Shown: piece after piece, positions 39,489 through 49,424 of the stretch
Layout of the letters: the number at the start of each line of letters is the position of its first letter
Numbering within the stretch: the first letter of the stretch is position 1
The notes under the pieces: model-generated
Databases searched by the model: none
What the model was told of the DNA's origin: nothing
Seen by the model: the letters and a program-made list of their open reading frames with translations, nothing else
Source of the DNA: Bacillota bacterium
GTDB lineage: Bacteria > Bacillota > Bacilli > Alicyclobacillales > SLC66
DNA length: 61,454 bases
Reading direction: 5' to 3'
Assembly (NCBI GenBank): GCA_021821225.1
Contig: JAKACR010000002.1
Span: 1 to 61,454 of the forward strand
Program-made: the position numbers and the translations under genes

Positions 39489-42239
39489 TCACCTAAAGAA
39501 TGCACTCGCCCTCGCGCACGACTCTTCGAGGGTCGCCGAAACCACGTCCACCTCCGGCAGCGATGCGAGAAACGTCCGCCCGTAGCGCGCGGACACCAGT
39601 CTCTTGTCCAGCACAAAGACAACACCCCGATCGGACTGGGTGCGCACGAGCCTGCCGAAACCTTGCGTAAAGCGGATGACCGCCCTGGGCAGACTGAAGT
39701 GGGAAAACGGTGATTTCCCGGCCGCCCGCAACATCTCGCTGCGGGCCTCGACGAGCGGATGGGTTGGGACAGGAAAGGGCAATTTGACGATCACGAGGCA
39801 GGACAGGTCGTCGCCGCGGATATCGATGCCCTCCCAAAAACTGCTCACCCCGAACAGGACCGCTCGCGTTTCGCTGCGAAACTGGTCGATCAGGTGGTGC
39901 TTTCGATGCTCGCCCTCGCCCTGCACGAGCAGGCGAATGTCCGACTGCGCCAGCCGCGCGCGCGCCCCGGCCGCGACCTCGCGCATCATCTGGTTGGCCG
40001 TGAACAGGATCATCGCCCGGCCCTGCGTCGCCCTGGCGATGCGCTCGACCGCCGCGGACACCATGCCGGTGAAGGCCGCGTCACGTACCTCGGGCATGTC
40101 GGTCGGCACGAAAAACTTGACCTGGCGCCGGTAGTCAAACGGTGAATTGACGCGCAGCGCCTGCGCACTAAGCGGTGGTCCCGACAAGCCCAGCGGTTCC
40201 AGGGCCGGTTCGAAGCGACCGCCTACGGACAGCGTCGCCGACGCCAGAACCACCGCCTCCTTCCTGGCGAACAGCGTGGTTTTGAGGATCTCCGCGACGG
40301 ACAGGGGGGCCAGGTGCAAAGACAGCCGAAGCCCCTGCTCTCCGCCGCGGGCCGACATCCAACTCACGAAACCGTCCGCCTCGCGGCGCTGCAGGGTCAC
40401 GTCGGCGCATACGCCGAGAGCCGCCGCAAATTCCGCAACGCGCCCGAATACATCCTCGCACCGCCCTTCGGTCGCCTCATCCAGTTCCGCCCCGCTTCTC
40501 CCGTACTGCGCGGCGATGTCGGCGAGCGCGCGTTGGCGGGCCGCGACCTGCGTCGCGCTGCGGAGCACATCCCCGTACGGCGGGCCTGCCGCAAGCATAG
40601 AGGTCAGACGAATGTCGGCGCTGTCCTGCGACATGTCCGCGCCCTCCGCCCGCACGAAGCGACTGAGGACGGCGAACAGCTCGTCTATCTCCTTTTCCGC
40701 TTCCCTCATGGAGAAGGCGCACTGTTCAAGCAGCTGTTCACAGACGGCAAGTCCCGCCGCTCCCGAGTCGCGCAGCCGTTCCAGGTGGCGTCGCAGCGAG
40801 AGGACCACCCCGCCTTTGGGATACATCATCCGCGCGATCATACGGCGCAGGGCCTCCCACGTGACATCGGCTCCCAGATGCGCCGTCGCCTGCCCTTCAA
40901 AGTGGTGCGCTTCATCGATTATCAGATACTGGTAGGCGGGCAGCACTCTGTGTTCGGTGACGAGGTCGGAAATGACGAGCGAGTGGTTGGTGACGACGAT
41001 GTCGGCCGCCGCCGCCCGCGCCTTCGCGCGAAAGTAGTGACAGTCGCGGAAAAACGGACACTTTCGATGGATGCATGTCTCCGTTTCACTCTGAATGCGT
41101 TGCCAATATCCGCGATCCCTGACGCCCATGGCAAACTCGGCGGCGTCACCAGTCTCCGTTTCCGTCAGCCACACGGCGGCCGCCAGGTAAAAGTCGCGCT
41201 CGGCGGCGTCGAGCATGCGCGCCGCGTGCGTGAAGTCTGCGGCCTTGCGCAGGCACACGTAGTGATTGCGGCCCTTCATGACCACGGCCGTGGCGCCCTC
41301 GACCACCTTCTGGACGGCCGGCCACTCCTTGCGCCGCAGTTGCTCCTGCAGCGCCGTCGTGTGCGTCGCGACCACGATCTTGCGCCCGCTTTGCCTGGCG
41401 TAGATGGCGGCCGGCAGCAGGTACGCCAGCGATTTGCCCGTTCCGGTGCCCGCCTCGACGGCGAGCACACGCGAAGCCGTCAACGTTTCGCTCACGGTGC
41501 GGATCATCTCGTTTTGTCCCGGCCGGACCTCAAACGGTTCGTCTCCCTGCGCGAAGACGGCCTTGAGCGCCGAGACAGACTCGCGCGCCAATCTCCGTCC
41601 CGTCGGAGCGTCCCGGCCGACCGCAGGGCTGCGGCTGCCCGTCTGCTGTGCCGGGGCGGGCCGAAACGCCAGGCCGCCGACCACCTTTACGCCGTCGGCC
41701 TCCGCCGCACCGCCTTGCGCCGCGCTCTCGGCCGAAGTCAAGAGCGCCTGCCACGCCTGTGAGGGCAGTCCGTCCAGCAGGGCGTGGATCGTGGCCTGCG
41801 GCAGAGCCGCCAGGCGGCGCCATAGTTCACACGCAAACTCCGGCGCGGCGGCCGGTTCTCTTCCGTCCCGCACGGCCAGGCGCGGCGCCGCGATGCGCGC
41901 GAGGTCGCGGATGAGGATGGCCCGGTCCGCCGTGAGCGGCGCGTAGCCGAAGTCCTCCACCACACGGTCGAGCATGTCCCGCTCACGCCCGGAACAGAGC
42001 AGTACGACTGGACCCGCGGCGCAAAAGGCCTGCGCGGCGATCCATGCGCGATCGCCGCGCAGGGTGGCCGTAACCGCGCCCGACAACAGGTACTCGCCGT
42101 CGCGCGAACCGTCGACCAGATCGGCTTCCAGGAACTCCCCGTTCGGGGCTCCTTCTACGCACTTCACAACCCGCAGCCCTTCCAGGCGCGGCTGGTCGGC
42201 GTCCCCTGCCATGCGTACGCCAAAAGCATAGAAACTCAA
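39489..42239 (-). CDS. dinG: DinG-family Fe-S helicase with a degenerate N-terminal region
   Basis: XPD/DinG-type superfamily 2 helicase of 916 residues. Walker A is VEAGTGTGKSLAYLLPA near residue 268. Four Cys (CLRKA, CIHRKCPFFRDC) can hold an Fe-S cluster. The DEAH box is IDEAHHFE near residue 443; the C-terminal motifs include ASATLSVGG and FGVSSFWEGIDIRGD, then QGFGRLVRTQSDRGVV. Gram-positive DinG proteins usually carry an N-terminal DEDDh exonuclease; here residues 1-230 lack DxETTG-type motifs. Its start overlaps the TPR gene stop by four bases. Confidence 0.9.
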   Translation of the reverse strand: MSFYAFGVRMAGDADQPRLEGLRVVKCVEGAPNGEFLEADLVDGSRDGEYLLSGAVTATLRGDRAWIAAQAFCAAGPVVLLCSGRERDMLDRVVEDFGYAPLTADRAILIRDLARIAAPRLAVRDGREPAAAPEFACELWRRLAALPQATIHALLDGLPSQAWQALLTSAESAAQGGAAEADGVKVVGGLAFRPAPAQQTGSRSPAVGRDAPTGRRLARESVSALKAVFAQGDEPFEVRPGQNEMIRTVSETLTASRVLAVEAGTGTGKSLAYLLPAAIYARQSGRKIVVATHTTALQEQLRRKEWPAVQKVVEGATAVVMKGRNHYVCLRKAADFTHAARMLDAAERDFYLAAAVWLTETETGDAAEFAMGVRDRGYWQRIQSETETCIHRKCPFFRDCHYFRAKARAAAADIVVTNHSLVISDLVTEHRVLPAYQYLIIDEAHHFEGQATAHLGADVTWEALRRMIARMMYPKGGVVLSLRRHLERLRDSGAAGLAVCEQLLEQCAFSMREAEKEIDELFAVLSRFVRAEGADMSQDSADIRLTSMLAAGPPYGDVLRSATQVAARQRALADIAAQYGRSGAELDEATEGRCEDVFGRVAEFAAALGVCADVTLQRREADGFVSWMSARGGEQGLRLSLHLAPLSVAEILKTTLFARKEAVVLASATLSVGGRFEPALEPLGLSGPPLSAQALRVNSPFDYRRQVKFFVPTDMPEVRDAAFTGMVSAAVERIARATQGRAMILFTANQMMREVAAGARARLAQSDIRLLVQGEGEHRKHHLIDQFRSETRAVLFGVSSFWEGIDIRGDDLSCLVIVKLPFPVPTHPLVEARSEMLRAAGKSPFSHFSLPRAVIRFTQGFGRLVRTQSDRGVVFVLDKRLVSARYGRTFLASLPEVDVVSATLEESCARASAFFR

Positions 42240-43831
42240 TCGCGCGCCTCCGTCTGAACACCACCGATGACACCAGTATCGGGAAGTCCGTCGGCAGTGT
42301 CAATACCGGCGGCCTGCAGCACACTGCCCAGGCAGAGCAGGGCGTCGCGGTCGCGCGCGTCCATGGCGAGCGCCGTCGACAGACAGCGCAGCGCAGCGCG
42401 CCACTTGCGCCGGTCGGCGAAGATGCGCGCCAGTTCCGTCAGGCCGTGTACCTTTGCCCGATGGTCGTCCAGCAGCAGGACCCGCCGCAGGAGCGCGATC
42501 GCCGTGCTCCGGTCGCCGCGCAGGACCGCGACGCGAGCCAGGCCGGACAAGGGAACGAGGGGATGCGCATGGCTGCGCAACAGCGCGGAAAACACGCGCT
42601 CCGATTCATCGAGCCGATCCGCGAGGCACAGACCGTAACCGAGTTGCCCGAGCCGGCGCTCACTGTTCGGATCCAGGCAGACCGCCTTCTTGAGCAGACC
42701 GACCGCCTTCACCGGTTCCCGCCGCTCCAGGGCGATCCACGCGAGTCCGGTGATCGCCCTGGCATCCCGCGCGTCGCTGGTGAGCGCCTGTTCATAAAGC
42801 GCCGCCGCCTCGTCGTGCTGTCCCGCGTGGCGCAACACCTGCGCCGCTTCGCACAGAATATCCCCCTCATTGGGCGAGAGAATGACAGCCTGCCGATAGG
42901 CATCGACCGCCATCGCTGTCTTGCCCGCTTCGAATTGGGCGGCGCCGTGGACGCGCCATGCCTGCACGTCGCCGGGAGACAGTTCCATTGCCCGGCGCGC
43001 GTGCCCTGCGGCCCGTTTGTAGTCTGCGACTGCGAAAAAACAGACAGCGGCGTTGAAGTGGGCGTCCCCGTCCCCGGGCCGCGCCAGGACGACGCTCTGC
43101 AGTTCCTGCGCGGCTTCAAGAAATCTGCCCGAAGCCGCATACAACTGCGCTTTCGCTTCCCGCGCCGCGCTCAGCAGTGCCTCCTCGGCGCTTGAGCGTT
43201 CGACGACCGACAGCTGCCGTTCGGCTTCAGCCGCCTCCCCGCTTGACAGATGGCAGAGCGCGAGATACAGCCGGGCCACGGCTAGGTCAGGATCCCGTTC
43301 AAGGATGCCTGCGAACGCCCGCTTGGACTCTTCGAACATGAACAGGTCAAAATAGCCGAGGCCCTTGCGAAACAGTTGAAGGCCGTCGGCCGTGTCCAGC
43401 AACGACGATGTCCCGTCGATCCAGTTTTGCGGTGAACGTCCGGTTGGCGCGGCGGATGTCCTGGTCTTTGGCGCGACACTCTGGTCGGCCGCAGTCAGCT
43501 GCGCTTCCCGGCCGATTCTCACGCGCGCCTGCGGGGCGGCGTCCTGCGCACCGGACGCTCCGTGCGACGCGCCGCCCGGAGCGCCGTACTCTTCGAGCAG
43601 GTCCTGGACCTGATCTTCAAAGGACACCCACAGGTCGAAAAACCCACTTCCCATCGCGCGCAGGGCGTCCAGTTCGTCGCACAGGTAGCGCCGTTGGTCC
43701 TCGTCCGCGTACGCCAGTTGGCCCGCGATCCTCTCCACCGCAAAGTACAGCCGCTCGAACTGCCGCTCAAAGAGCATGCCTGCCACCGCCATCGTTTTCC
43801 CGGTAGACTGCCCCGAGCGGCGCGGTTCCAT
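42236..43831 (-). CDS. Tetratricopeptide-repeat protein
   Basis: About 531 residues. After an N-terminal helical region (MLFERQFERLYFAVERIAGQ) and an Ala/Pro linker (about 90-140) there are roughly nine TPR-like helical pairs. Examples are FDLFMFEESKRAFAGILERDPDLAVARLYLAL and DAHFNAAVCFFAVADYKRAAGHARRAMELSPGD. No catalytic domain is seen. The start may be ATG 43831 or ATG 43777. It sits where panD is found in Bacillus and overlaps dinG by four bases. Confidence 0.82.
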   Translation of the reverse strand: MEPRRSGQSTGKTMAVAGMLFERQFERLYFAVERIAGQLAYADEDQRRYLCDELDALRAMGSGFFDLWVSFEDQVQDLLEEYGAPGGASHGASGAQDAAPQARVRIGREAQLTAADQSVAPKTRTSAAPTGRSPQNWIDGTSSLLDTADGLQLFRKGLGYFDLFMFEESKRAFAGILERDPDLAVARLYLALCHLSSGEAAEAERQLSVVERSSAEEALLSAAREAKAQLYAASGRFLEAAQELQSVVLARPGDGDAHFNAAVCFFAVADYKRAAGHARRAMELSPGDVQAWRVHGAAQFEAGKTAMAVDAYRQAVILSPNEGDILCEAAQVLRHAGQHDEAAALYEQALTSDARDARAITGLAWIALERREPVKAVGLLKKAVCLDPNSERRLGQLGYGLCLADRLDESERVFSALLRSHAHPLVPLSGLARVAVLRGDRSTAIALLRRVLLLDDHRAKVHGLTELARIFADRRKWRAALRCLSTALAMDARDRDALLCLGSVLQAAGIDTADGLPDTGVIGGVQTEARD

Positions 43832-43889
43832 GCGTCGCAATGAGCCGTCATCGCGTCAGCGGCGCGAGAAAACAGTCACGGCGCGCACG

Positions 43890-44747
43890 TCAGACCAACT
43901 CCACATTGTCGATCAGCCTGGTCTTGCCCACGAACGCAGCCACGGCGCACACCGTCGGCCCGCCGTCCGCCACGGTCCGCACTGGCTGCAGGGACTCGCC
44001 GTCGACAAACGACAGGTAGTCGAGCCGGACGAGGGGCTCGGCGGCGACCACGCGCAGCGCCACGTCGCGAAGCGCCGCGGTCGACCGCTCGCCTGCCTGG
44101 ACGGCTGCGGCCACGCCGGCAAGCGCGCGCCGCAGGACGGGCGCCGCCTTGCGCTCGTCCTGCGACAGGTACACGTTGCGCGAGCTCACGGCCAGGCCGT
44201 CCGCTTCGCGGACCGTTTCCACAGGGACGATCTCCACGGGAAAGCGCAAATCGCGCGCCATCCGGCGCACGATCCTCCACTGCTGCGCGTCCTTCCTGCC
44301 GAAATACGCGCGCTGCGGCGAGACCAGGTGAAACAGGACCGCGAGCACCGTGCACACCCCGTCAAAGTGCCCCGGCCGCGAGGCGCCGCACAGGTGTTCG
44401 CCGAGCTGCGCGACGTGCACCGTGCAACGTCCGCCGTCTTTCCCGAACAAATCGTCCGCGTCCGGCGCGAACAACAGGTCCGCGCCCGACTGTTCCGCCA
44501 GGGCGGCGTCGTGGGCGAGATCACGCGGGTAGGCCGCAAAGTCCTCGTTTGGACCGAATTGCAGTGGATTGACGAAGACGGACACAATGACCGTCCCGCA
44601 CTCGCCGCGCGCCTGTTCGATCATCCGCGCGTGGCCCGCGTGCAGATAGCCCATGGTCGCCACGAACCCGACCGCGCCGCCGCCGGCGGACTCCCGCAAC
44701 GCCTGTCGCTGTTGCACAAATTCCCGCACGGTGCGACAGATGATCAC
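43890..44747 (-). CDS. panC: Pantothenate synthetase
   Basis: ATP-dependent condensation of pantoate and beta-alanine, 285 residues. The HIGH-like motif reads MGYLHAGHARMI, followed by VSVFVNPLQFGPNEDFAAYPR, FGRKDAQQWRIVRRM and the KMSKS-equivalent VSSRNVYL. It overlaps panB by four bases. panD (aspartate decarboxylase), often third in this operon, is not present in the window. Confidence 0.96.
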   Translation of the reverse strand: MIICRTVREFVQQRQALRESAGGGAVGFVATMGYLHAGHARMIEQARGECGTVIVSVFVNPLQFGPNEDFAAYPRDLAHDAALAEQSGADLLFAPDADDLFGKDGGRCTVHVAQLGEHLCGASRPGHFDGVCTVLAVLFHLVSPQRAYFGRKDAQQWRIVRRMARDLRFPVEIVPVETVREADGLAVSSRNVYLSQDERKAAPVLRRALAGVAAAVQAGERSTAALRDVALRVVAAEPLVRLDYLSFVDGESLQPVRTVADGGPTVCAVAAFVGKTRLIDNVELV

Positions 44748-45586
44748 GTGGCGTCACCGCCTGATGGACCCTCGGCGTCATAGCTGTATTGGGCAGACGG
44801 AAAGACACCCCTGCGCACTTCCTCACTGTAGGCCGCGACGGCGGCGACCGACAGGGTGTACAAATCGGCGTACTGCTTCACGAACTTCGGCGACCTGCCT
44901 GGACGCAGCCCGAGGACATCGTGGTACACCAGCACCTGCCCGGAGCATCCCGCCCCCGCGCCGATGCCGATAGTCGGAATGGCCACGGCCTGCGTGATCT
45001 TCTCGGCAAGAGGTGCGGGAATGCACTCCAGCACCAGCGCGAAAGCCCCGGCGTCCGCCAGCGCGCGCGCGTCGTCGAGCAGCGCGCCGGCGGCCTCCTC
45101 CCCTCGCCCTTGAACGCGAAAGCCGCCAAATTGCAGCACCGACTGAGGCGTCAGGCCAATGTGCCCGCACACCGGTATCCCCGCCCGCACGAGCGCGCGC
45201 ACGTGGTCCGCCTGGGCGCGCCCGCCCTCGAGTTTCACCGCGTCGGCAAACGCATCGCGCATGATCGCAGCCGCGTGGTCCAGCGCGCTGTCCTGTGACC
45301 CATGGTACGTCGCGAAAGGCAGGTCGACGATCATCATGGTCTGCGGAGCGCCGCGCCGCACGGCGCGCGCGTGGTGGATCATGTCGTGCAGTGTGACCGG
45401 GATGGTCGTGTCGTAACCCAGCATCACCATCCCCACCGAGTCGCCGACAAGGATGACGTCCACGTCCGCCGCCGCGACCGTCGCCGCCTGCGTCGCATCG
45501 TAAGCCGTCATCACAACGATCTTTTCATTCATCTCACGCATGCGCCAAAGCGCCAGCGTCGTCCGCTTCTTTTGTGGCAACGCCAT
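44744..45586 (-). CDS. panB: 3-methyl-2-oxobutanoate hydroxymethyltransferase
   Basis: First committed step of pantothenate synthesis, 280 residues. Metal and substrate motifs are VILVGDSVGMVMLGYDTTIPVTL, DLPFATYH, VKLEGG, GHIGLTPQSV and GIGAGAGCSGQVLVYHDVLGL. Upstream gene birA ends 45 bases before. Confidence 0.96.
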   Translation of the reverse strand: MALPQKKRTTLALWRMREMNEKIVVMTAYDATQAATVAAADVDVILVGDSVGMVMLGYDTTIPVTLHDMIHHARAVRRGAPQTMMIVDLPFATYHGSQDSALDHAAAIMRDAFADAVKLEGGRAQADHVRALVRAGIPVCGHIGLTPQSVLQFGGFRVQGRGEEAAGALLDDARALADAGAFALVLECIPAPLAEKITQAVAIPTIGIGAGAGCSGQVLVYHDVLGLRPGRSPKFVKQYADLYTLSVAAVAAYSEEVRRGVFPSAQYSYDAEGPSGGDAT

Positions 45587-45630
45587 CCGCTCCTTCCTGT
45601 GCAGTCAACCGGATCCGGTCAACAGCCGGA

Positions 45631-46449
45631 TCAGATCAGCATCGTGCGCGTCCCGAGTTCCACGATCTCGCCGCTCGCGACTTCGCACCATTCACCGCGT
45701 CCCGTGACGACCTGCAGCGTCCCCCGTTCCGTAAGGGAGTGCGCCATGCCTTCGATCACGCGGTCACCCTGCGCAATTCTCACATAGTTGCCGAGCGTCG
45801 CGCAGTGGCTCACCCACTCGTCGCGCCAGGCCGCAAATCTCGCCCCCGCCAGGGTGTCCGCGTAGACCTCGTGGATCTGCTCGACAATGCGGGCGCACAA
45901 CACGGCGCGGTCAAACATCCGGTCCGCGCGGATGCGCAGCGAAGTGGCCCGCGCGGCGATGTCCGGAGGAAAGTCCGCCGCCTCGGTGTTCACATTCAAC
46001 CCGACCCCGATTACCAGGTACCGCCCGCCGCGGTTCGCGCACAGTTCGGTGAGGATGCCGCACACCTTCCTGCCCTCAAGCAACAGGTCGTTCGGCCACT
46101 TGAGTCCCACGGCGAGACCCGTGGCGGCGACGATCGCGCGGCGCACCGCGACTGCGGCGAGAAGCGGCCACTCGGCGTACGGCGCCTCCGCGCCGGATGG
46201 ATAGGACAGCGCAATCGACATCAGCAGTCCCGCGCCCTTTGGCGACGCCCACTGCCTGCCGCGCCGCCCCCGTCCGACGCCCTGTTCGTTCGCCGCGACC
46301 AGGAGAAACGAGCCGGGCGGACGATCCATGAACAATTCCTGCGCCGTGTCGTTCGTCGAACCCACCGTGTCTTTCACGACCACCTCGACGCCGCGCAAGG
46401 CGGCGTCCAATTCCTTGCGAACGGCGGCGGCTGAGAACAGACCGTCCAC
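45631..46449 (-). CDS. birA: Biotin-protein ligase without DNA-binding domain
   Basis: Attaches biotin to carboxylase carrier domains. The 272-residue protein has [11 protein letters not shown], the biotinyl-AMP loop [27 protein letters not shown] and GVGLNVN. Only about 25 residues precede the catalytic domain, so the winged helix of bifunctional BirA is absent and it cannot act as the biotin-operon repressor. GAAGGAGG lies six bases before GTG 46449. The cca gene usually found between bshA and birA is missing. Confidence 0.93.
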   Translation of the reverse strand: MDGLFSAAAVRKELDAALRGVEVVVKDTVGSTNDTAQELFMDRPPGSFLLVAANEQGVGRGRRGRQWASPKGAGLLMSIALSYPSGAEAPYAEWPLLAAVAVRRAIVAATGLAVGLKWPNDLLLEGRKVCGILTELCANRGGRYLVIGVGLNVNTEAADFPPDIAARATSLRIRADRMFDRAVLCARIVEQIHEVYADTLAGARFAAWRDEWVSHCATLGNYVRIAQGDRVIEGMAHSLTERGTLQVVTGRGEWCEVASGEIVELGTRTMLI

Positions 46450-46459
46450 GGCAATCCTC

Positions 46460-46497
46460 CTTCAAGCCTCAAACGCTGTGTCTCACCGTTCCCCCGG
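46460..46497 (-). repeat. Possible remnant of the dispersed inverted-repeat element (copy D)
   Basis: On the minus strand GGGGGAACGGTGA is followed by AGCGTTTGAGGC, recalling the terminus and the inner hairpin arm of copy A. It covers the last codons and the TGA stop of bshA. Similarity is short, so chance is possible. Confidence 0.35.
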
Positions 46498-47617
46498 AAC
46501 AGTGCGCCAGTATGCGTTCGTACAGGGCTTCATACTCGCTCACCTGCTGCTCGCTGCTGAATTCGCACGCCCGCGCCCGCGCGGCGTCGGAAAATGCGTT
46601 CCACAGCGCCGGCGACTGCAACAGGTCGAGCGCTCCGCGCGCCATCTCCTCAACGTCGCCGATAGCCGAGAGAAAACCGGTTATACCGTGTTCGACAACC
46701 TCGGGAATCCCGCCCGCACGGGTGCCGATAACGGGCACCCCGCACGCCATGGCCTCCAGCGCGACAAGGCCAAAACTCTCCTTTTCCGACGGCAGGAGCA
46801 GAATGTCCGCCGCCGAGAGCAGCGGCGCCACCTCGTCGCGCTGACCCAGGAAGTAAACGTCCCGGCCCATGTTCTCGCGATGCGCCTGCCGTCTGGCCGC
46901 GTCAAGCTCCGGACCTTCCCCCACCATGACCAGCTTGGCGGGCATCTCCTCGCGAACGCGGGAAAAAATCGAGAGGACGTCCGGGATGCGCTTCACGGCG
47001 CGGAAATTTGACATGTGAAGCAGGATTTTCTCGCCGTGCGGCGCCAGGTGTTGCCGCCAATGCGTGTCGGGAACGCGCACGAACAGTTCCGTGTCGACAA
47101 AGTTGTACACCTTCACGATGGGACAACGCGGCTGAAAGAGCGCCCTGGTCTGTTCGATCAAGTCCTGCGACACCGCCGTCACCACATCGCTCTTCTCGAT
47201 CCCGAGGCGGACGGCGTCGCGCAGCAGCGGGTCCTGCGCGAGCACGGTCACATCCGTCCCGTGCAGCGTCGTCATCACGCGCACGTCGTGGTCGCCGACC
47301 ATTTCCCGCGCCAGAAAGGCGCACACCGCAAACGGAACCGCGTAGTGCGCGTGCAGGATGTCGAGGTCGTAGTTGCGGATGACGTCCGCCATCTTCGCCG
47401 CGAGCGCCAGGTCAAAGGGAGCGGATTGCAAGACAGGGTAGTTGGCCGTCTCCACTTCATGGACATAGATGTTCTCCTGGCACATCCCGAGCCGAAACGG
47501 CATTCCGAACACGATGAAGTGCACCTCGTGCCCCCTGGCGGCGAGCGCCTTGCCCAGTTCGGTGGCAAGGGCGCCGGATCCCCCGAGCGTTGCATAGCAA
47601 CTGATCCCAATACGCAC
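46469..47617 (-). CDS. bshA: N-acetyl-alpha-D-glucosaminyl L-malate synthase (bacillithiol synthesis)
   Basis: Family 4 glycosyltransferase making GlcNAc-malate, first step of bacillithiol synthesis. The 382-residue protein opens [22 protein letters not shown] and shows [46 protein letters not shown] and [31 protein letters not shown] 47617 has GAGAGGG seven bases upstream; the open frame upstream of it lies in mgsA. No bshB1 gene lies next to it. The last residues (GGTVRHSV) lie in a possible repeat remnant. Confidence 0.94.
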   Translation of the reverse strand: MRIGISCYATLGGSGALATELGKALAARGHEVHFIVFGMPFRLGMCQENIYVHEVETANYPVLQSAPFDLALAAKMADVIRNYDLDILHAHYAVPFAVCAFLAREMVGDHDVRVMTTLHGTDVTVLAQDPLLRDAVRLGIEKSDVVTAVSQDLIEQTRALFQPRCPIVKVYNFVDTELFVRVPDTHWRQHLAPHGEKILLHMSNFRAVKRIPDVLSIFSRVREEMPAKLVMVGEGPELDAARRQAHRENMGRDVYFLGQRDEVAPLLSAADILLLPSEKESFGLVALEAMACGVPVIGTRAGGIPEVVEHGITGFLSAIGDVEEMARGALDLLQSPALWNAFSDAARARACEFSSEQQVSEYEALYERILAHCSGGTVRHSV

Positions 47618-47672
47618 ATGACCACCCTCTCCCAAAGAACGTCGCGACGTACGCGCCAAGCGGCACTCGCGC

Positions 47673-48080
47673 TCAGTTGTTCTCGTCCGCAAACAGTTCG
47701 CGCCACGCCAGATCGCCGCGCCAGATGCCGCGCAGCAGCATCTCGGCCGTGGCCATGTTGGTGGCGACCGGAACATTGTGCACATCACAAAGCCGCAGGA
47801 GGGCGATGATGTCCGGCTCGTGCGGTTGCGCCATCAGCGGGTCGCGCAAGAATACCAACAGGTCCAGCCGGTTTTCCGCGATCAACGAACCGATCTGTTG
47901 GTCGCCCCCGAGGGGACCGCTCTGGAAGCGATGCACCGCAAGCTGCGTCGCCTCCGTGATGCGCAGGCCGGTGGTGCCGGTGGCAAACAGTTCATGTCCT
48001 TCAAACAGACTGCGATAGGCGATAGAAAAATTCACTATATCATCCTTTTTTCGATCGTGCGCCACAAGAGCAATGCGCAT
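47673..48080 (-). CDS. mgsA: Methylglyoxal synthase
   Basis: Converts dihydroxyacetone phosphate to methylglyoxal. 135 residues with [56 protein letters not shown] and [13 protein letters not shown]. Order dapB-mgsA-bshA is as in Bacillus. Confidence 0.96.
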   Translation of the reverse strand: MRIALVAHDRKKDDIVNFSIAYRSLFEGHELFATGTTGLRITEATQLAVHRFQSGPLGGDQQIGSLIAENRLDLLVFLRDPLMAQPHEPDIIALLRLCDVHNVPVATNMATAEMLLRGIWRGDLAWRELFADENN

Positions 48081-48130
48081 TCCCTCTCCCCCTGTCTCCC
48101 GTCAGGCCGCTGCCGCGGTGCGGCAGACCT

Positions 48131-48928
48131 TCAAAACAGAAAATGCTCCAACCCTTCGACGAGACCGCGCGCCGTCATGACACTGCGCACGCCAAGCAGG
48201 ACACCAGGCATGAAACAGTGCCTGCCGAGGGAATCGTGACGGATCGTCAACAACTCTCCCTCCCCGCCGAACAGCACCTCCTGGTGCGCCACCAGGCCAG
48301 GAAGGCGGACGCTGTGCACAGGAACGCCTTCCACGAGGTGAAACCGCTCTGATTCCACCGAGTGCTCGCTCCGCGGGGCCGATTCGGCTGGGCGCGCCGC
48401 CCGCTCATCGCGCATGGCCGCGGCCATGCGCTGCGCCGTCATGCGCGCCGTACCGGACGGCGCGTCGCGCTTGCGGTCGTGATGATACTCCACGATCTCC
48501 GCCGCGGAGAGATAACGCGCAGCCATCGCCGCAAAGCGCATCATGAGCAGCGCGCCGACCGCGAAATTCGGCGCGTACAGTCCGCCGATGCCGCGGTCTT
48601 CGAGGGCCGACGAAAACCGCTTCAGTTCCTGCGGCGCAAAGCCCGTCGTCCCGATGACCGGCCGCACCCCCTGGGCGATGGCCTGTTCCACGGTGACGAT
48701 GGCAGCCTCACGGTGCGTAAAATCAACCAGGACGTCCGGCCGGGTCTCGCTGCAACAGGCCTGCGCGTCCGTGAACAGCGGCGGTCCGTCGGACCATTCC
48801 CCGTCCTGCGCCCGCCGTCGGTCGATCCCCGCCACCAGTTCCATCCCCGGGGCCGCCGCGACCGAACGCGCGACCTCCTGCCCCATCTTGCCGCGAATGC
48901 CTGCGATGGCAACGCGTATGTCCGCCAT
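48131..48928 (-). CDS. dapB: 4-hydroxy-tetrahydrodipicolinate reductase
   Basis: Lysine and dipicolinate pathway. 265 residues: GIRGKMGQEVARSV for NAD(P), DFTHREA, GTTGFAPQEL, and the catalytic region EYHHDRKRDAPSGTA. ATG 48928 has AGGAGTGAG upstream inside the end of the mazG-like gene. Confidence 0.96.
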   Translation of the reverse strand: MADIRVAIAGIRGKMGQEVARSVAAAPGMELVAGIDRRRAQDGEWSDGPPLFTDAQACCSETRPDVLVDFTHREAAIVTVEQAIAQGVRPVIGTTGFAPQELKRFSSALEDRGIGGLYAPNFAVGALLMMRFAAMAARYLSAAEIVEYHHDRKRDAPSGTARMTAQRMAAAMRDERAARPAESAPRSEHSVESERFHLVEGVPVHSVRLPGLVAHQEVLFGGEGELLTIRHDSLGRHCFMPGVLLGVRSVMTARGLVEGLEHFLF

Positions 48929-48933
48929 GGCTC

Positions 48934-49296
48934 TCACTCCTGTTCCACACTGCCGGATCCGGGTGCGAAATCTTCGATGCGCGCAAAGCGGTCTCTGTCG
49001 CGCGTGCGGAATTTCTCCATCACCGCATCGTGCGCATCCTGCAGGTCGATCCCGAGCGAGTTCGCCAGACAGGCTGCCACAAAGAGGATGTCACCCAACT
49101 CCAGGGCGATGTCACCGTCCGGTTCCTCCGGCTTCTTGCGTTTCTCGCCGTACGCATGGTTGACTTCACGCGCGAGTTCCCCGACTTCCTCGGCCATCCG
49201 CACGACGAGCGTCATGGGCGGAAAATAGCCTTCGCGAAACTGGCCGATGTGCTCGTCAACCTCCCTTTGAACCTGCCGCACACTCTTTTCCACCAC
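48934..49296 (-). CDS. MazG-like nucleotide pyrophosphohydrolase (YpjD type)
   Basis: About 120 residues, single MazG domain. VVRMAEEVGELAREVNHAYG and IALELGDILFVAACLANSLGIDL carry the EExxE and ExxD metal-binding residues. GGAAGG lies nine bases before GTG 49296; the frame is open to ATG 49338. It precedes dapB as ypjD does in Bacillus. Confidence 0.9.
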   Translation of the reverse strand: MVEKSVRQVQREVDEHIGQFREGYFPPMTLVVRMAEEVGELAREVNHAYGEKRKKPEEPDGDIALELGDILFVAACLANSLGIDLQDAHDAVMEKFRTRDRDRFARIEDFAPGSGSVEQE

Positions 49297-49326
49297 TGTA
49301 CCTGACCTTCCTTCCGACAGTATAGC

Positions 49327-49356
49327 GTTATAAGTCATGGACAGCCATCATACCGT
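49327..49356 (+). promoter_or_regulatory. Possible sigma-E-like sporulation promoter for ylbJ
   Basis: GTTATAA (49327-49333), 15-bp spacer, CATACCGT (49349-49356), similar to the mother-cell sigma-E consensus and placed 68 bases before the ylbJ start. Inferred from pattern and from the sporulation role of the gene. Confidence 0.35.
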
Positions 49357-49424
49357 AAACCTAAGGGTGTCCACTGCGCGCAAGTGCCGGGACGGACAAA
49401 AAACTGGCATGGGAGGTGTCCTGG

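Noticed and set aside
40314..41762. 482-codon plus-strand frame opposite dinG
   Set aside because: Same artefact; the minus strand carries all helicase motifs in order.
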